DNA of 64,000 nucleotides from an uncultured Flavobacteriales bacterium (lineage in GTDB: Bacteria; Bacteroidota; Bacteroidia; Flavobacteriales_D; Crocinitomicaceae): the NCBI GenBank assembly GCA_913054135.1, contig CAJXJK010000006.1:124001-188000 (forward strand), read 5' to 3'. The notes under the pieces were generated by a model. The model saw nothing but the letters and a program-made list of their open reading frames with translations. It had not been told where the DNA came from and did not search any database. The translations under genes were made by a program, and so were the position numbers. Positions 1 to 8,533 of this stretch are shown one piece after another. Within the stretch, counting starts at the first letter, position 1, and every line of letters starts with the position of its first letter.

Positions 1-833
1 AGTTTTGGGAAAAATTCAATGCACCAACTGAGCAAAAACTATTAACTGCAATGTTTCAAATGTACATAGCAGATGTTCCTAAAGATCAATTACCTGCTAA
101 GATGGATAGCTTAGTTGAAAAGAACGGATCAATAGAGAAACTTGTTAGCGAAGCCTTTAAAAACTCAGCTTTCACTGACAAAGCGCGTTATGAGGAATTT
201 ATAAAAAATCCGACAAAATCTGTTTTAGCAACTGATGATTTATTTCAATTGAACATGATGCTATTAGACAACTTCCAATACGTATCAAGAGGTCCGGCAA
301 TAAATCAAGCTAGAGCCAAATTGACGCAAGCAAACAGATTATTCATTGAGGCATTGAGAGAAATGAATCCGAAAAAAATGTACTATCCAAATGCGAATTT
401 TACTTTGAGATTAACTTACGGAAACATACTTTCATACAAGGCTCAAGGTAATGATTACGACTACTACACTACAATAGAAGGATTAATGGAAAAAGAAGAT
501 CCTAACAATGATGAATTCATTGTTCCTTCGAAACTGAAAGAGCTTTATGAAGCTAAAGATTACGGCAGATACGGTAAAGATGGAACATTGTGGGTAAACT
601 TCATTTCAAACAATGACATCACCGGTGGAAATTCTGGCTCGCCTGTAATGAACTCTAGAGGAGAATTAATAGGTTGTGCTTTTGATGGAAACTGGGAAGC
701 AATGAGCGGAGATATAGCTTTTGAAAAAGACTTTCAAAGAACTATTAGTGCTGACATCAGATATATTTTATTCGTTATTGATAAGTATGCAGGCGCAACT
801 CACTTAATTGATGAGATGACAATTGTAGATTAA
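1..833 (+). CDS. S46 family dipeptidyl-peptidase (DPP7/DPP11 type), 3' part only
   Basis: C-terminal part of a periplasmic or surface serine peptidase that removes dipeptides from peptide N-termini. The frame is open to the left edge (first full codon at base 3), so the start and the catalytic His and Asp lie outside the window. The visible part has the S46 nucleophile motif TGGNSGSPV followed by a GELIGCAFDGNWEAMSGDI block and the closing DIRYILFVIDK segment, all typical of family S46. From memory the AFDGNWEAMSGDI wording is nearer to the acidic-specific DPP11 than to DPP7; this is inference and the specificity residue should be checked by alignment. A factor-independent terminator follows 28 nt after the stop. 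Confidence 0.93.
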   Translation, partial: FWEKFNAPTEQKLLTAMFQMYIADVPKDQLPAKMDSLVEKNGSIEKLVSEAFKNSAFTDKARYEEFIKNPTKSVLATDDLFQLNMMLLDNFQYVSRGPAINQARAKLTQANRLFIEALREMNPKKMYYPNANFTLRLTYGNILSYKAQGNDYDYYTTIEGLMEKEDPNNDEFIVPSKLKELYEAKDYGRYGKDGTLWVNFISNNDITGGNSGSPVMNSRGELIGCAFDGNWEAMSGDIAFEKDFQRTISADIRYILFVIDKYAGATHLIDEMTIVD

Positions 834-860
834 CTATTAATAAAGTATTAGATACTAAAT

Positions 861-890
861 GGTCAACAATCACTGTTGGCCTTTTTTTTT
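861..890 (+). terminator. Rho-independent terminator after the S46 peptidase
   Basis: Stem GGTCAACA/TGTTGGCC (8 bp, one T-G wobble) with a 5-nt loop, followed by nine T on the plus strand. It ends the S46 transcript and just overlaps the stop codon of the convergent minus-strand gene. Confidence 0.8.
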
Positions 891-1407
891 ATGCCCTATG
901 ACGATCGTCCATGGCATCTTCAAAGGCTCCTCGGTTCATCCACTCTTGCTCATATATATGATCAATAAGTTTTTCAATTCTAGGATTAAACTTTGAGCTA
1001 ATTCCGTTATCATCAACGAACATAATGGCTTCTGAAAATGACTTCTGAATACTTTTGTAAAAAGCATCTTGCTTTGAAGGATACTCTGCATTGAAGGTAA
1101 TAGCCACTTCCATATTATAAATCATAAGGTCAGCTACGATTGATGCCTCTACCCCTAACTTTATAAATTCCTTTATCTTTTTGTGAGCAACCGATCTTCG
1201 CTTTTTCGGTTTTCTTGTTCCAGGCGGGAAATACTCTTTAGAAATTCGAAACTTAGCTTCATCAAGCATCTTATCTTCTTTAGGATTGAAGACAAATGAA
1301 TAAAAATCTTTAACCTCTTTTAAACGGTCATGTAATTCAAGTACTTGAAGTTCTAATTCTTGCTTTGATAAGCCTTCTAGATATTGCTTTAGCTTTCTTT
1401 TACTCAT
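889..1407 (-). CDS. DUF6155-like small cytosolic protein
   Basis: Protein of 172 residues if begun at MSKRKLKQYL (ATG at 1407); an ATG 18 nt upstream would lengthen the overlap with the preceding gene and adds residues unlike the family. The N-terminus (SKRKLKQYLEGLSKQELELQVLELHDR) and the internal FVFNPKEDKMLDEAKFRISKEYFP block are what I remember of the Bacteroidota DUF6155 family, whose function is unknown. It has no signal peptide or membrane segment and is rich in charged helices. It overlaps the upstream secreted-protein gene by 8 nt, so the two are probably co-transcribed and translationally coupled from the promoter at 2314-2345. Confidence 0.75.
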   Translation of the reverse strand: MSKRKLKQYLEGLSKQELELQVLELHDRLKEVKDFYSFVFNPKEDKMLDEAKFRISKEYFPPGTRKPKKRRSVAHKKIKEFIKLGVEASIVADLMIYNMEVAITFNAEYPSKQDAFYKSIQKSFSEAIMFVDDNGISSKFNPRIEKLIDHIYEQEWMNRGAFEDAMDDRHRA

Positions 1408-2290
1408 TCTCAGCCAAAGCATCAAATCGTTCGAAACCCTTTTTACTAGCAGAATGGATAGCTAGTAAGAACTCTTCTTCAATTTTTTCAGGATTAGGAA
1501 AAAGGTCTGAACAGAACTTGTGAAGAGAGAAGTTTAAATCTCTATTGTAAACAAACATTGAGTGCTCTCCGCTTTTAATTTCAACTCCTGATACAATGTT
1601 TTTCACATTACTGCTCAAAGGTTCAAATGTCATCTTTTGGCCAGCTTCATTAGTCAATTCAATCTTTCCAGGACTCTCAACTACTATATTATGTTTAGTT
1701 AAATAGGTTGAAGACAATCCTGTCAGGTTTCCTTTATTGTCAAAGGTAAATTGTCTCCACATTTTTGCAGTTGACATTTGATTGCCCTTATATTGCTTTT
1801 TAAGCCATTTTATTTCATCCTCATAAAACAAAGCGTTCACTGCATCATCAAAATGAGACTTTGAATAGGCTGATAATATCTTACTTAAATTATTAAAAAC
1901 AAGCCAGTTGTCAAGCTCTTTCGCATAAGTCTCGACATGTTCACCCACCCCAAATTTATTGGTCCAAGCCGTAATTGACGAGTGTGGATATAACCTTTGA
2001 ATTTTCGGGGGATTCTCTGTTCCATCTTTGGTCAATAAATCCCAATTTTCAGAATGGGTTATTGTATGAATCTTGTTGTAAACTGAAGTAGAGAAAATGA
2101 ACTCAATGTCAATCGTTTCTTCAATACTAAATTTGTTCTCACTTTGAAAGCTTAGATGCGACTCAGCCTTTAGCATATCAGAACTTAAAAATTGTCCTAA
2201 CCAATTGTTAGCATGCTTTTCGTCATCCGCAAATGCTGTAGAGGATAAAAAACAGCCAATTAGAGCCAGTATCGATAGAGTTTTATTCAC
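1400..2290 (-). CDS. Secreted protein of unknown function
   Basis: 296 residues with a clear signal peptide (MNKTLSILALIGCFLSSTAFA, cleavage likely before DDEKH). No family recognised. The mature part is mixed alpha/beta, with one Cys in the mature chain. The start is GTG at 2290: an in-frame TAA lies immediately upstream, so no earlier start is possible. A near-perfect Bacteroidota promoter lies 24 nt upstream. First gene of a two-gene operon with the DUF6155-like gene. It is exported while its partner looks cytosolic, so a shared complex is unlikely. Confidence 0.75.
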   Translation of the reverse strand: MNKTLSILALIGCFLSSTAFADDEKHANNWLGQFLSSDMLKAESHLSFQSENKFSIEETIDIEFIFSTSVYNKIHTITHSENWDLLTKDGTENPPKIQRLYPHSSITAWTNKFGVGEHVETYAKELDNWLVFNNLSKILSAYSKSHFDDAVNALFYEDEIKWLKKQYKGNQMSTAKMWRQFTFDNKGNLTGLSSTYLTKHNIVVESPGKIELTNEAGQKMTFEPLSSNVKNIVSGVEIKSGEHSMFVYNRDLNFSLHKFCSDLFPNPEKIEEEFLLAIHSASKKGFERFDALAENE

Positions 2291-2313
2291 TTACTTTTAA
2301 TCTCTGAGATCAT

Positions 2314-2345
2314 CAAAAGTAGCCTATTTAATTAGGACTTACAAA
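2314..2345 (-). promoter_or_regulatory. Bacteroidota-type promoter for the 2290-889 operon
   Basis: On the minus strand TTTG (2345-2342), a 20-nt spacer, then TACTTTTG (2321-2314), an exact match to the -33 TTTG / -7 TAnnTTTG consensus of the primary sigma factor in this phylum. The expected transcription start is near 2307, giving a leader of about 17 nt before the GTG start. Confidence 0.6.
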
Positions 2346-2362
2346 TCATTTGCAAAAGCTTA

Positions 2363-3331
2363 TCAACAGGGACACCCTTGACTACTCCATTCAAATGAAT
2401 ATTTAATTGCAGATTTTGGCTTTGAAATATCGATAATTGCACTACTTGCGAAGTCAGCTACTAGTACCTCAGGAAAACCATCTCCTTCTACATCTATGAA
2501 GTCTATAACAAAGTGATCAAGCGCCCCAGAAGAGATTATATCGTATTTCTCTTTGACTTTTTTGAACACAATAAATTCACTTTCAATCATCCCTTCGCAG
2601 TGACCTATCACGCAATTTTGAACCAAAACAAACTCTTCGCCATCTTTACTTTTGAATTGAAAAACATCATCTCTTTGATATTCATAATTCTCACCGTACT
2701 TCAAGCTTAGGTCATTATAAAATTTAGAATCCCAATACATGATTGCAAACTTCTCATCCCCGCCTTCTTCAAACTCTTGTTTTTCAAAAGGGTAAGGATC
2801 AATCGAAGTCTCTGATGACCAAGCGTAGTAAATATCATGCTCTTCTTGACTTTCCACCACCGCAGCCAGATAAGGTGGCTCGCTATGTTCATCATTGATG
2901 ATAACAAAATCAACAATCTTCGTTTTGTATTGCTTTCTATTGTAGTTATTTAATTGAATTTCTTTGCCGTCAAGCTTCGAATATTTTTCTAACAACTCAG
3001 CATCATCAAGCTTGTAAGCATGCATATAGATGGATTCCACATTGAACTGTTCCGTGACTTCATTCATCTTCTTAAAATCCTGCTCAGCAATATCTACGTA
3101 TTCAAGAAAAACAAAATTAGAGTGAGCAACCAAATTTCCTTTAAAGAAATCTGACTTTCTCAGCTGCTTTCTGAACAACACTTCACTGATGTTCTTCTTT
3201 GGAGAGTAAAACTTCTTAAGCTTCATCACATAAGTGGTTTTCACCTTATGAAGTTCCTTCTTCGACTTCAACTTATTGTAGGAAAATGACATTAAGATCA
3301 ATATGGACAAAGCGGACACGAGAGTTTTCAT
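2363..3331 (-). CDS. Exported protein with an FG-GAP-like segment, unknown function
   Basis: 322 residues, no family recognised. The N-terminus (MKTLVSALSILILMSFSYN) is a signal peptide or anchor, followed by a Lys-rich stretch. Residues about 270-300 read HFVIDFIDVEGDGFPEVLVADF, resembling the calcium-binding D-x-E-G-D-G loop of FG-GAP/VCBS repeats, but only one copy is visible. Two Cys near residue 240 and a terminal CPC may form disulfides. It ends 72 nt before the next minus-strand gene, which has its own promoter, so it is probably transcribed separately. Confidence 0.7.
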   Translation of the reverse strand: MKTLVSALSILILMSFSYNKLKSKKELHKVKTTYVMKLKKFYSPKKNISEVLFRKQLRKSDFFKGNLVAHSNFVFLEYVDIAEQDFKKMNEVTEQFNVESIYMHAYKLDDAELLEKYSKLDGKEIQLNNYNRKQYKTKIVDFVIINDEHSEPPYLAAVVESQEEHDIYYAWSSETSIDPYPFEKQEFEEGGDEKFAIMYWDSKFYNDLSLKYGENYEYQRDDVFQFKSKDGEEFVLVQNCVIGHCEGMIESEFIVFKKVKEKYDIISSGALDHFVIDFIDVEGDGFPEVLVADFASSAIIDISKPKSAIKYSFEWSSQGCPC

Positions 3332-3456
3332 AGTTTTTTCTTTCTAATGTCTAAAAATTGATTGGTCAAAGCACAATTAAAACTGACAGACTACACCAGC
3401 AGTTATTATTTGTAATGAGAATAAAATTATTTGATTTGAAAACGTACTTTTAGAGA

Positions 3457-4440
3457 ATGATATCGATTGTAATGCCAGTAAAAAATGCTTTTAAATATTT
3501 AGAAGAGTGCATACTATCAATTCAGAACCAATCACTTGCAGATTGGGAGCTAATTGCAATCATTGATAATTCTTCAGATGACTCAATTCATATTTTGAAT
3601 AAATTCTCTGATTCTGATTCACGAATTAAAGTGTTCAACAATGACGGCAAAGGAATCATTGATGCCTTGATCTTAGCATATTCTAAAACTGAAGGAGAAT
3701 TTATAAGTCGAATGGATGCTGACGATAAAATGCACCCGAACAAACTACAAATGTTGAGCGATTCTTTGAGAGAGAATCCAAAAGCCATAATCACTGCTAA
3801 GGTTTCTTATTTTTCAGATACTGAATTAGGTCAAGGATATTTAGACTATCAAAATTGGTTAAACCAATTCATAGATCAACAGAATCACTATTCAGGTATT
3901 TATCAAGAATGTGTACTCCCCTCACCTTGCTGGATGATGACGAGATCAACATTAGATGCATTAGGCGGCTTCAAATCACTTTCTTATCCTGAAGATTACG
4001 ACTTATGTTTCAAAGCGTATCAAAAGAACATCCAAATATTAGGTGTCAATGAAATCTTGCATTATTGGAGAGATTACTCAGAAAGAACTTCAAGAAATGA
4101 CCCTAATTATGCCGACAACACCTTTATAGAGTTAAAAACGAGTTACTTCATAGCGTGCGACAACAAGTCAGATCAGCCGTTAATTTTATGGGGAGCAGGT
4201 AAGAAAGGAAAAAAAATAGCTCGCCTATTGATTGAAAGTGGCACCAAATTTATCTGGGCAACAAATAATCCTAAAAAGCTGAATGTTCCAATCTATGATC
4301 AACAGTTAGTATTAGATGAGGAGATTTCAGATATCAAAGATGCTCAACTAATTATTGCAATTGCTGATAGAAAGGCTTCTGAAGATATTCTAAGAGTATT
4401 GCAAGCATCTGCAGTGGACGAAGTTTATTATTTCTGTTAA
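3457..4440 (+). CDS. Family 2 glycosyltransferase
   Basis: 327 residues. The start ISIVMPVKNA and the metal-binding motif RMDADD (Asp87, Asp89, Asp90) define a GT-A fold family 2 enzyme that transfers a sugar from a nucleotide-sugar donor. Residues about 130-220 hold the acceptor half, with CWMMTRSTLDALGGF and SYPEDYDLCFKA. The last 90 residues (PLILWGAGKKGKKIARLLIESG onward) look like a small Rossmann-like nucleotide-binding domain with a G-x-G-x-x-G turn, an appendage seen on some cell-surface polysaccharide transferases. There is no polysaccharide cluster around it, so substrate and product are unknown. Confidence 0.88.
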   Translation: MISIVMPVKNAFKYLEECILSIQNQSLADWELIAIIDNSSDDSIHILNKFSDSDSRIKVFNNDGKGIIDALILAYSKTEGEFISRMDADDKMHPNKLQMLSDSLRENPKAIITAKVSYFSDTELGQGYLDYQNWLNQFIDQQNHYSGIYQECVLPSPCWMMTRSTLDALGGFKSLSYPEDYDLCFKAYQKNIQILGVNEILHYWRDYSERTSRNDPNYADNTFIELKTSYFIACDNKSDQPLILWGAGKKGKKIARLLIESGTKFIWATNNPKKLNVPIYDQQLVLDEEISDIKDAQLIIAIADRKASEDILRVLQASAVDEVYYFC

Positions 4441-4442
4441 CC

Positions 4443-4477
4443 AAAAAGAGCTCATCCTCCTTGAATGAACTCCTTTT
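4443..4477. terminator. Probable bidirectional terminator between convergent genes
   Basis: Imperfect stem GAGCTCAT/ATGAACTC (one mismatch) at 4448-4471, with TTTT on the plus side and five A (T on the minus side) at 4443-4447. It sits between the convergent glycosyltransferase and thioesterase genes. Confidence 0.45.
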
Positions 4478-4565
4478 AAAACCACATAAATAAATGCTCA
4501 ACTAAAACAACTAAACAATGTATTGTTAAGCTTTTACAGTATAATAACGAATTGGAAGATGATGG

Positions 4566-5126
4566 TTACAGTTTTTCTCTTTCGTAGGCTACATCACAAC
4601 GATCTTCGGCCAAACTTTCAATCATAGCCTGCTCGGTAACATCTTTAATCTCTCTATCAAGCACTTCAGATATCTGCCTTCTCATTTTTTTAAGAATCTT
4701 ACCGTCATAAAAACGTCTCATATCATCATTAGATTCCAGGATTAATCGAGGAACCGTCATCAGTGAGCCGTCTTCATTCTTTGCAACCATTGTAAAGTAA
4801 CAAGAGTTGGTATGCTTTTCGATTCCAGTCTTTGGCTTCAACGAAACCACTCTTATACCTACAATCATTGATGAGTTCCCTACATAATTGATTGATGCTG
4901 CCAAACTAACTAATTCACCTACTTCTACGGGCTCTTTAAACTCAACACCATCAACTGATACAGTTACACAGTAGGCTCCTGAATGCTTTGATGCACAAAC
5001 GTAGGCCACCTTATCCATAAGTGACAATAAAAGACCTCCATGCACCTTGCCCGAAAAATTGGCAAAAGATGGAATCATTAATTCTGTAATGGTTGTTCTT
5101 GAATAGTCTACCGTTCTAGCTTCCAT
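4566..5126 (-). CDS. Acyl-CoA thioesterase (hotdog fold)
   Basis: 186 residues. Hydrolyses acyl-CoA to free acid and CoA. The hotdog signature is clear: NFSGKVHGGLLLSLMDKVAYVCA at residues 23-45, with Asn23, the HGG turn (29-31) and Asp38 at the positions used by YciA/BACH-type enzymes. The C-terminal 60 residues are a charged helical tail longer than in single-domain YciA. It lies 37 nt after the DUF6495-like gene on the same strand and is probably co-transcribed with it. Chain-length preference cannot be read from the sequence. Confidence 0.88.
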   Translation of the reverse strand: MEARTVDYSRTTITELMIPSFANFSGKVHGGLLLSLMDKVAYVCASKHSGAYCVTVSVDGVEFKEPVEVGELVSLAASINYVGNSSMIVGIRVVSLKPKTGIEKHTNSCYFTMVAKNEDGSLMTVPRLILESNDDMRRFYDGKILKKMRRQISEVLDREIKDVTEQAMIESLAEDRCDVAYEREKL

Positions 5127-5163
5127 AATGATTATAGTTTTTTTCTAAAGATAAAAAATTCGC

Positions 5164-5628
5164 CTAATCTTGAACGGCAGCTAACATAAGAGCTTTAAAA
5201 AGGTCTCCCTCTGATATATAATAACCTATCTCAGTAAGCTTGTATAACTCCTCTTCTCTTTTTCCTTCATAAGACTTCTCAGCCGAATGAATTTCAAACT
5301 CTTTATAGTCAATTGTTGTCCAATCTACACTTTGCAAATCTAAGTCAGGGTTCTTAGTAGATAGAGCTACCATAACCATTTTGTCTTCTAAGCACTGAAT
5401 AGCCTGAACATATGACTTTCGTTTGATTTGCAAAAACTTTGCAGACCTCATTATTTTTTCAAAAACTACATCAGAAAATAAATCGACAATTTGCTGGGCA
5501 GCTTCAGGCTTTTCATCCAACATCTTTTTCCAATCATCTGCTGCTATACCATTCACAACCAAATACTTCACGAACTCATCTTCAAAGCTCTGTAGTTCCT
5601 CATTATTTAATAGTCTGTACTTTGTCAT
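5164..5628 (-). CDS. DUF6495-like protein
   Basis: 154 residues, cytosolic. The start TKYRLLNNEELQSFEDEFVKYLVVNGIAADDW and the segment QQIVDLFSDVVFEKIM match what I recall of DUF6495, a small conserved Bacteroidota family of unknown function. No catalytic motif or membrane segment is visible. First gene of a probable pair with the thioesterase. Confidence 0.72.
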   Translation of the reverse strand: MTKYRLLNNEELQSFEDEFVKYLVVNGIAADDWKKMLDEKPEAAQQIVDLFSDVVFEKIMRSAKFLQIKRKSYVQAIQCLEDKMVMVALSTKNPDLDLQSVDWTTIDYKEFEIHSAEKSYEGKREEELYKLTEIGYYISEGDLFKALMLAAVQD

Positions 5629-5636
5629 ATCTGATA

Positions 5637-5644
5637 CAAATTTA
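5637..5644 (-). promoter_or_regulatory. Possible -7 element before the DUF6495-like gene
   Basis: TAAATTTG on the minus strand matches TAnnTTTG, but it lies only 8 nt from the ATG at 5628, implying an almost leaderless transcript, and no good -33 TTG sits 17-23 nt upstream. Confidence 0.25.
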
Positions 5645-5725
5645 CGCTTTTCAACCTATAATGGTGAAAAGCTTTTAAAAGTCCTGAAATGACAAACGAT
5701 TTAATAGTTACTTTCGTCATAGAAG

Positions 5726-7294
5726 ATGATGTATAAAAGGTTATTCATACTTAGTTGTGCTATAGTTCTCTTGTTAGGCTGTAAAAAAGAACCCACTTCT
5801 TGGTCATCTAACTGGTCTGTACCTCTCGTTCATGGATCCTTATCATTGGATGATTTAATTCCTGCTGAATATCAAACTACGAACTCTGACAATTATCTAT
5901 CAATTGTTTATTCTGAACCGGTATACAGCTTTACAATTGACACTCTTGTTCAACTTCCAGACACCACTATTTTCAGAAAAACAGCAGTGGCTGTACCTTC
6001 ATTAACAGTAAACCCAGATTTTATTTACGGAGACAATTATGATCAAGCTTATACTTTAGATCAAATTGAATTGAAAAGAGTGATTGTAAAAGAAGGTGAA
6101 GTTGAAATGACTATCAGAAATACATGGCCTGGTAAAACGCATATGACATTTGATTTCCCGAAAATACTTGATATGGGAATTCCTTTTAATCGCATTTTTT
6201 ATTTAGAAGCCGGCTCAATATCAAGTCCATACGAAGCAACTGAGCTAATTCAAATGAATGGTTTTGACCTTGATTTGACAGGAGTTAGCGGGAACTTAAA
6301 CAACACGATATCAGGAACAATAACGGTAGGCTCAAACGAAGTTTCGGCTTCGTATGACATTACAAATCAAGACAGCATTGAGTATGATATCACATTTAGA
6401 AATTTAGTGCCAGATTACGCCAAAGGATATTTCGGATCTTATTTTCTTACAGACACCATTGGTATTTCATTAGATTTTATGGATAAGATATCTGGTGGTT
6501 CTGTTGATTTGGATTCGTTAGATATGAACATTGTTCTTAGAAATGGATTCAACTTGATTGCACAATCTAAAATTACGCTTCTTGAAGGGGTGAACTCAAG
6601 TACAATGACCTCAGTACCACTAAGCTTTCCAGACTTTAATACCGACATTAATATCAACCCAGCAAGTGGAGGCCTTTATGATTATGTTCCATCTGAATAT
6701 CCAATGGTTATTAACAATTCAAACTCTAACGTTCTTCCATTTTTAGAGAATTTGTCCGATTCGATCGTATTGGGTTACGAGCTGTTTGTTAACCCCTTTG
6801 GAAACATTACTTCAGGTTCAGATGAATTGTTTCCTGGCTCAAGCATGGAGCTCTTCTTGGATGCTGAATTCCCGGTTAGTTTTGCCGCTAACAATATGGT
6901 TCTGAGAGATACTTTTGATTTTTCATTTGAAGAAAACTCAACGGTAGAAGGAGAAACAGCAAGTATTGCTCTCAATTATTCAAATGGTTTCCCTCTAACA
7001 GCAAATACTTCTCTCTATCTATTGGATGAATTGGGAGCCGTCATTCATACAATTACTGCTGACTCCCCTATTCTATCAGGCGTTTATGACAATGTCACTT
7101 TTGAAACAGCTCCAACAAGTGGAATGGCCATCTTCACATTAGATCAATCAACTATAGCGCTATTAGCAGACGTCAAGGAAATAGCTTTTGATGTTACCTT
7201 TAGCACTGAAAACAGTGGGAACGTAAAACTTCAATCTTCTTCTACTATTGATTTCAATTTGAATTCAGATTTACAAATTAAATTGAATCTGTGA
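5726..7294 (+). CDS. Large lipoprotein of unknown function
   Basis: 522 residues (521 if the second of two adjacent ATGs is used). Lipoprotein signal with lipobox LLGC (Cys19) followed by KKEP. The mature protein is Ser/Thr/Asn/Asp-rich and beta-strand-rich, with repeated stretches of the type DxxxxxxLxxxFxxxxxV, consistent with an all-beta surface protein; no family recognised. It starts a three-gene operon: its TGA overlaps the next GTG by 4 nt. Position before a barrel-like protein and a T9SS cargo protein suggests an outer-membrane or surface role (inference). Confidence 0.82.
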   Translation: MMYKRLFILSCAIVLLLGCKKEPTSWSSNWSVPLVHGSLSLDDLIPAEYQTTNSDNYLSIVYSEPVYSFTIDTLVQLPDTTIFRKTAVAVPSLTVNPDFIYGDNYDQAYTLDQIELKRVIVKEGEVEMTIRNTWPGKTHMTFDFPKILDMGIPFNRIFYLEAGSISSPYEATELIQMNGFDLDLTGVSGNLNNTISGTITVGSNEVSASYDITNQDSIEYDITFRNLVPDYAKGYFGSYFLTDTIGISLDFMDKISGGSVDLDSLDMNIVLRNGFNLIAQSKITLLEGVNSSTMTSVPLSFPDFNTDININPASGGLYDYVPSEYPMVINNSNSNVLPFLENLSDSIVLGYELFVNPFGNITSGSDELFPGSSMELFLDAEFPVSFAANNMVLRDTFDFSFEENSTVEGETASIALNYSNGFPLTANTSLYLLDELGAVIHTITADSPILSGVYDNVTFETAPTSGMAIFTLDQSTIALLADVKEIAFDVTFSTENSGNVKLQSSSTIDFNLNSDLQIKLNL

Positions 7295-8529
7295 AAGGAG
7301 CCATTGTCTATATAACCTTGGCTTTTGCATCCATTTCGTATGGACAAGAACCTACATACATTTTTGAGGATACTGTTAATAGTGACAACCTTCTCAAACT
7401 AAGCTCCTACAACACTTATTCGAGTAATCGATTCAATAATGATTTGATTGACAAATTCTTATTCGGCGGTGAAATTACTACTGAAATTAAGGATAAGGCA
7501 TCATCTAAACTAGGGAAGCTCAATGCAATTGGCGGAGAATTCGAGCAAAGAATTGATAGCTACACACCATCAATTAACATGTTCAATAAAGAACGATACG
7601 GTCTAAAACTATCATTTTCAGATAATCATTATTTCTCAGCAAACTTTTCTACAGACCTTTTCAATACAGCTATGTACGGCAACAGCCCATACATAGGAGA
7701 AACTCAAGACTTTACTTTTTCACATGCTCAATATTTGCATTACCAAAAATTCAGTGTAGGATTTTATGATGAATCAAATCTATCTTCAATTCAGCTCAGT
7801 TATGTTGCAGGATCTAAAGGTCTAGAATTTGGTCTTTCTGAATCTTCTTTACTCTCACGTTCAACACTAGATACAATAGATGTTGATTTAACGGGCGCAG
7901 GCTTCATGACAGACACTTTAGGTCCATATTGGGCATTTCAAGGAGGTGGTTTTTCTTTCGATTTAGATTACAATTTTATATTTGAAGGAAAGGTTAAGAG
8001 TCGACAGATTATCAATTTTAAAATCAACAACTTAGGTGTGATTTTTTGGAACAAAAGAACGGATAATTACATCATCAATACTCATGAGAAATATTCAGGC
8101 TTTGAAGTGTCACAATTGTTGAGTGGAGATTCCACACTTTTTGATATTGATGTGCAAGACACGCTTAATATATTTCATGAAAAAAGAAATTACATTGATG
8201 TTTTACCTATAGAATTAGTTGTACAAAAGCTTGCAGATAATGGAATCGATCAAAAACTACAGGCAATCTTTGGTTTCAAGACGATTTTAGTACCGGATTA
8301 CTTTCCATACCTGTATGCCGGCGCGTATTACAGACCAATTGAAAACTTTTCTGTTTCTACTCGCTTATCTTATGGAGGTTTTGCTGGTGTTAGATGGGGA
8401 ATGAATATCAACTATTGGCTAAAAGAGAAATTGTACTTCTCTCTTGGTTCTTTTGATCTCATTGGTTTAGCCTCAAAAAAGATTGGCTACGGCAGAGGAC
8501 TTAACTTTTCAATGTATTATAAAATTTAG
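7291..8529 (+). CDS. Predicted outer-membrane barrel protein (DUF5723-like)
   Basis: 412 residues, GTG start inside GTGA overlapping the upstream stop. Signal peptide MKGAIVYITLAFASISYG. The mature chain has many alternating hydrophobic/polar strands rich in aromatic residues and ends FSMYYKI with aromatic residues near the C-terminus, as in outer-membrane barrels. The middle section FSFDLDYNFIF...INFKINNLGVIFWNKRTDNY recalls the Bacteroidota DUF5723 family, but I hold that loosely. It is coupled to the lipoprotein gene before it and lies 4 nt before the T9SS protein gene after it. Confidence 0.72.
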   Translation: MKGAIVYITLAFASISYGQEPTYIFEDTVNSDNLLKLSSYNTYSSNRFNNDLIDKFLFGGEITTEIKDKASSKLGKLNAIGGEFEQRIDSYTPSINMFNKERYGLKLSFSDNHYFSANFSTDLFNTAMYGNSPYIGETQDFTFSHAQYLHYQKFSVGFYDESNLSSIQLSYVAGSKGLEFGLSESSLLSRSTLDTIDVDLTGAGFMTDTLGPYWAFQGGGFSFDLDYNFIFEGKVKSRQIINFKINNLGVIFWNKRTDNYIINTHEKYSGFEVSQLLSGDSTLFDIDVQDTLNIFHEKRNYIDVLPIELVVQKLADNGIDQKLQAIFGFKTILVPDYFPYLYAGAYYRPIENFSVSTRLSYGGFAGVRWGMNINYWLKEKLYFSLGSFDLIGLASKKIGYGRGLNFSMYYKI

Positions 8530-8533
8530 GGGG

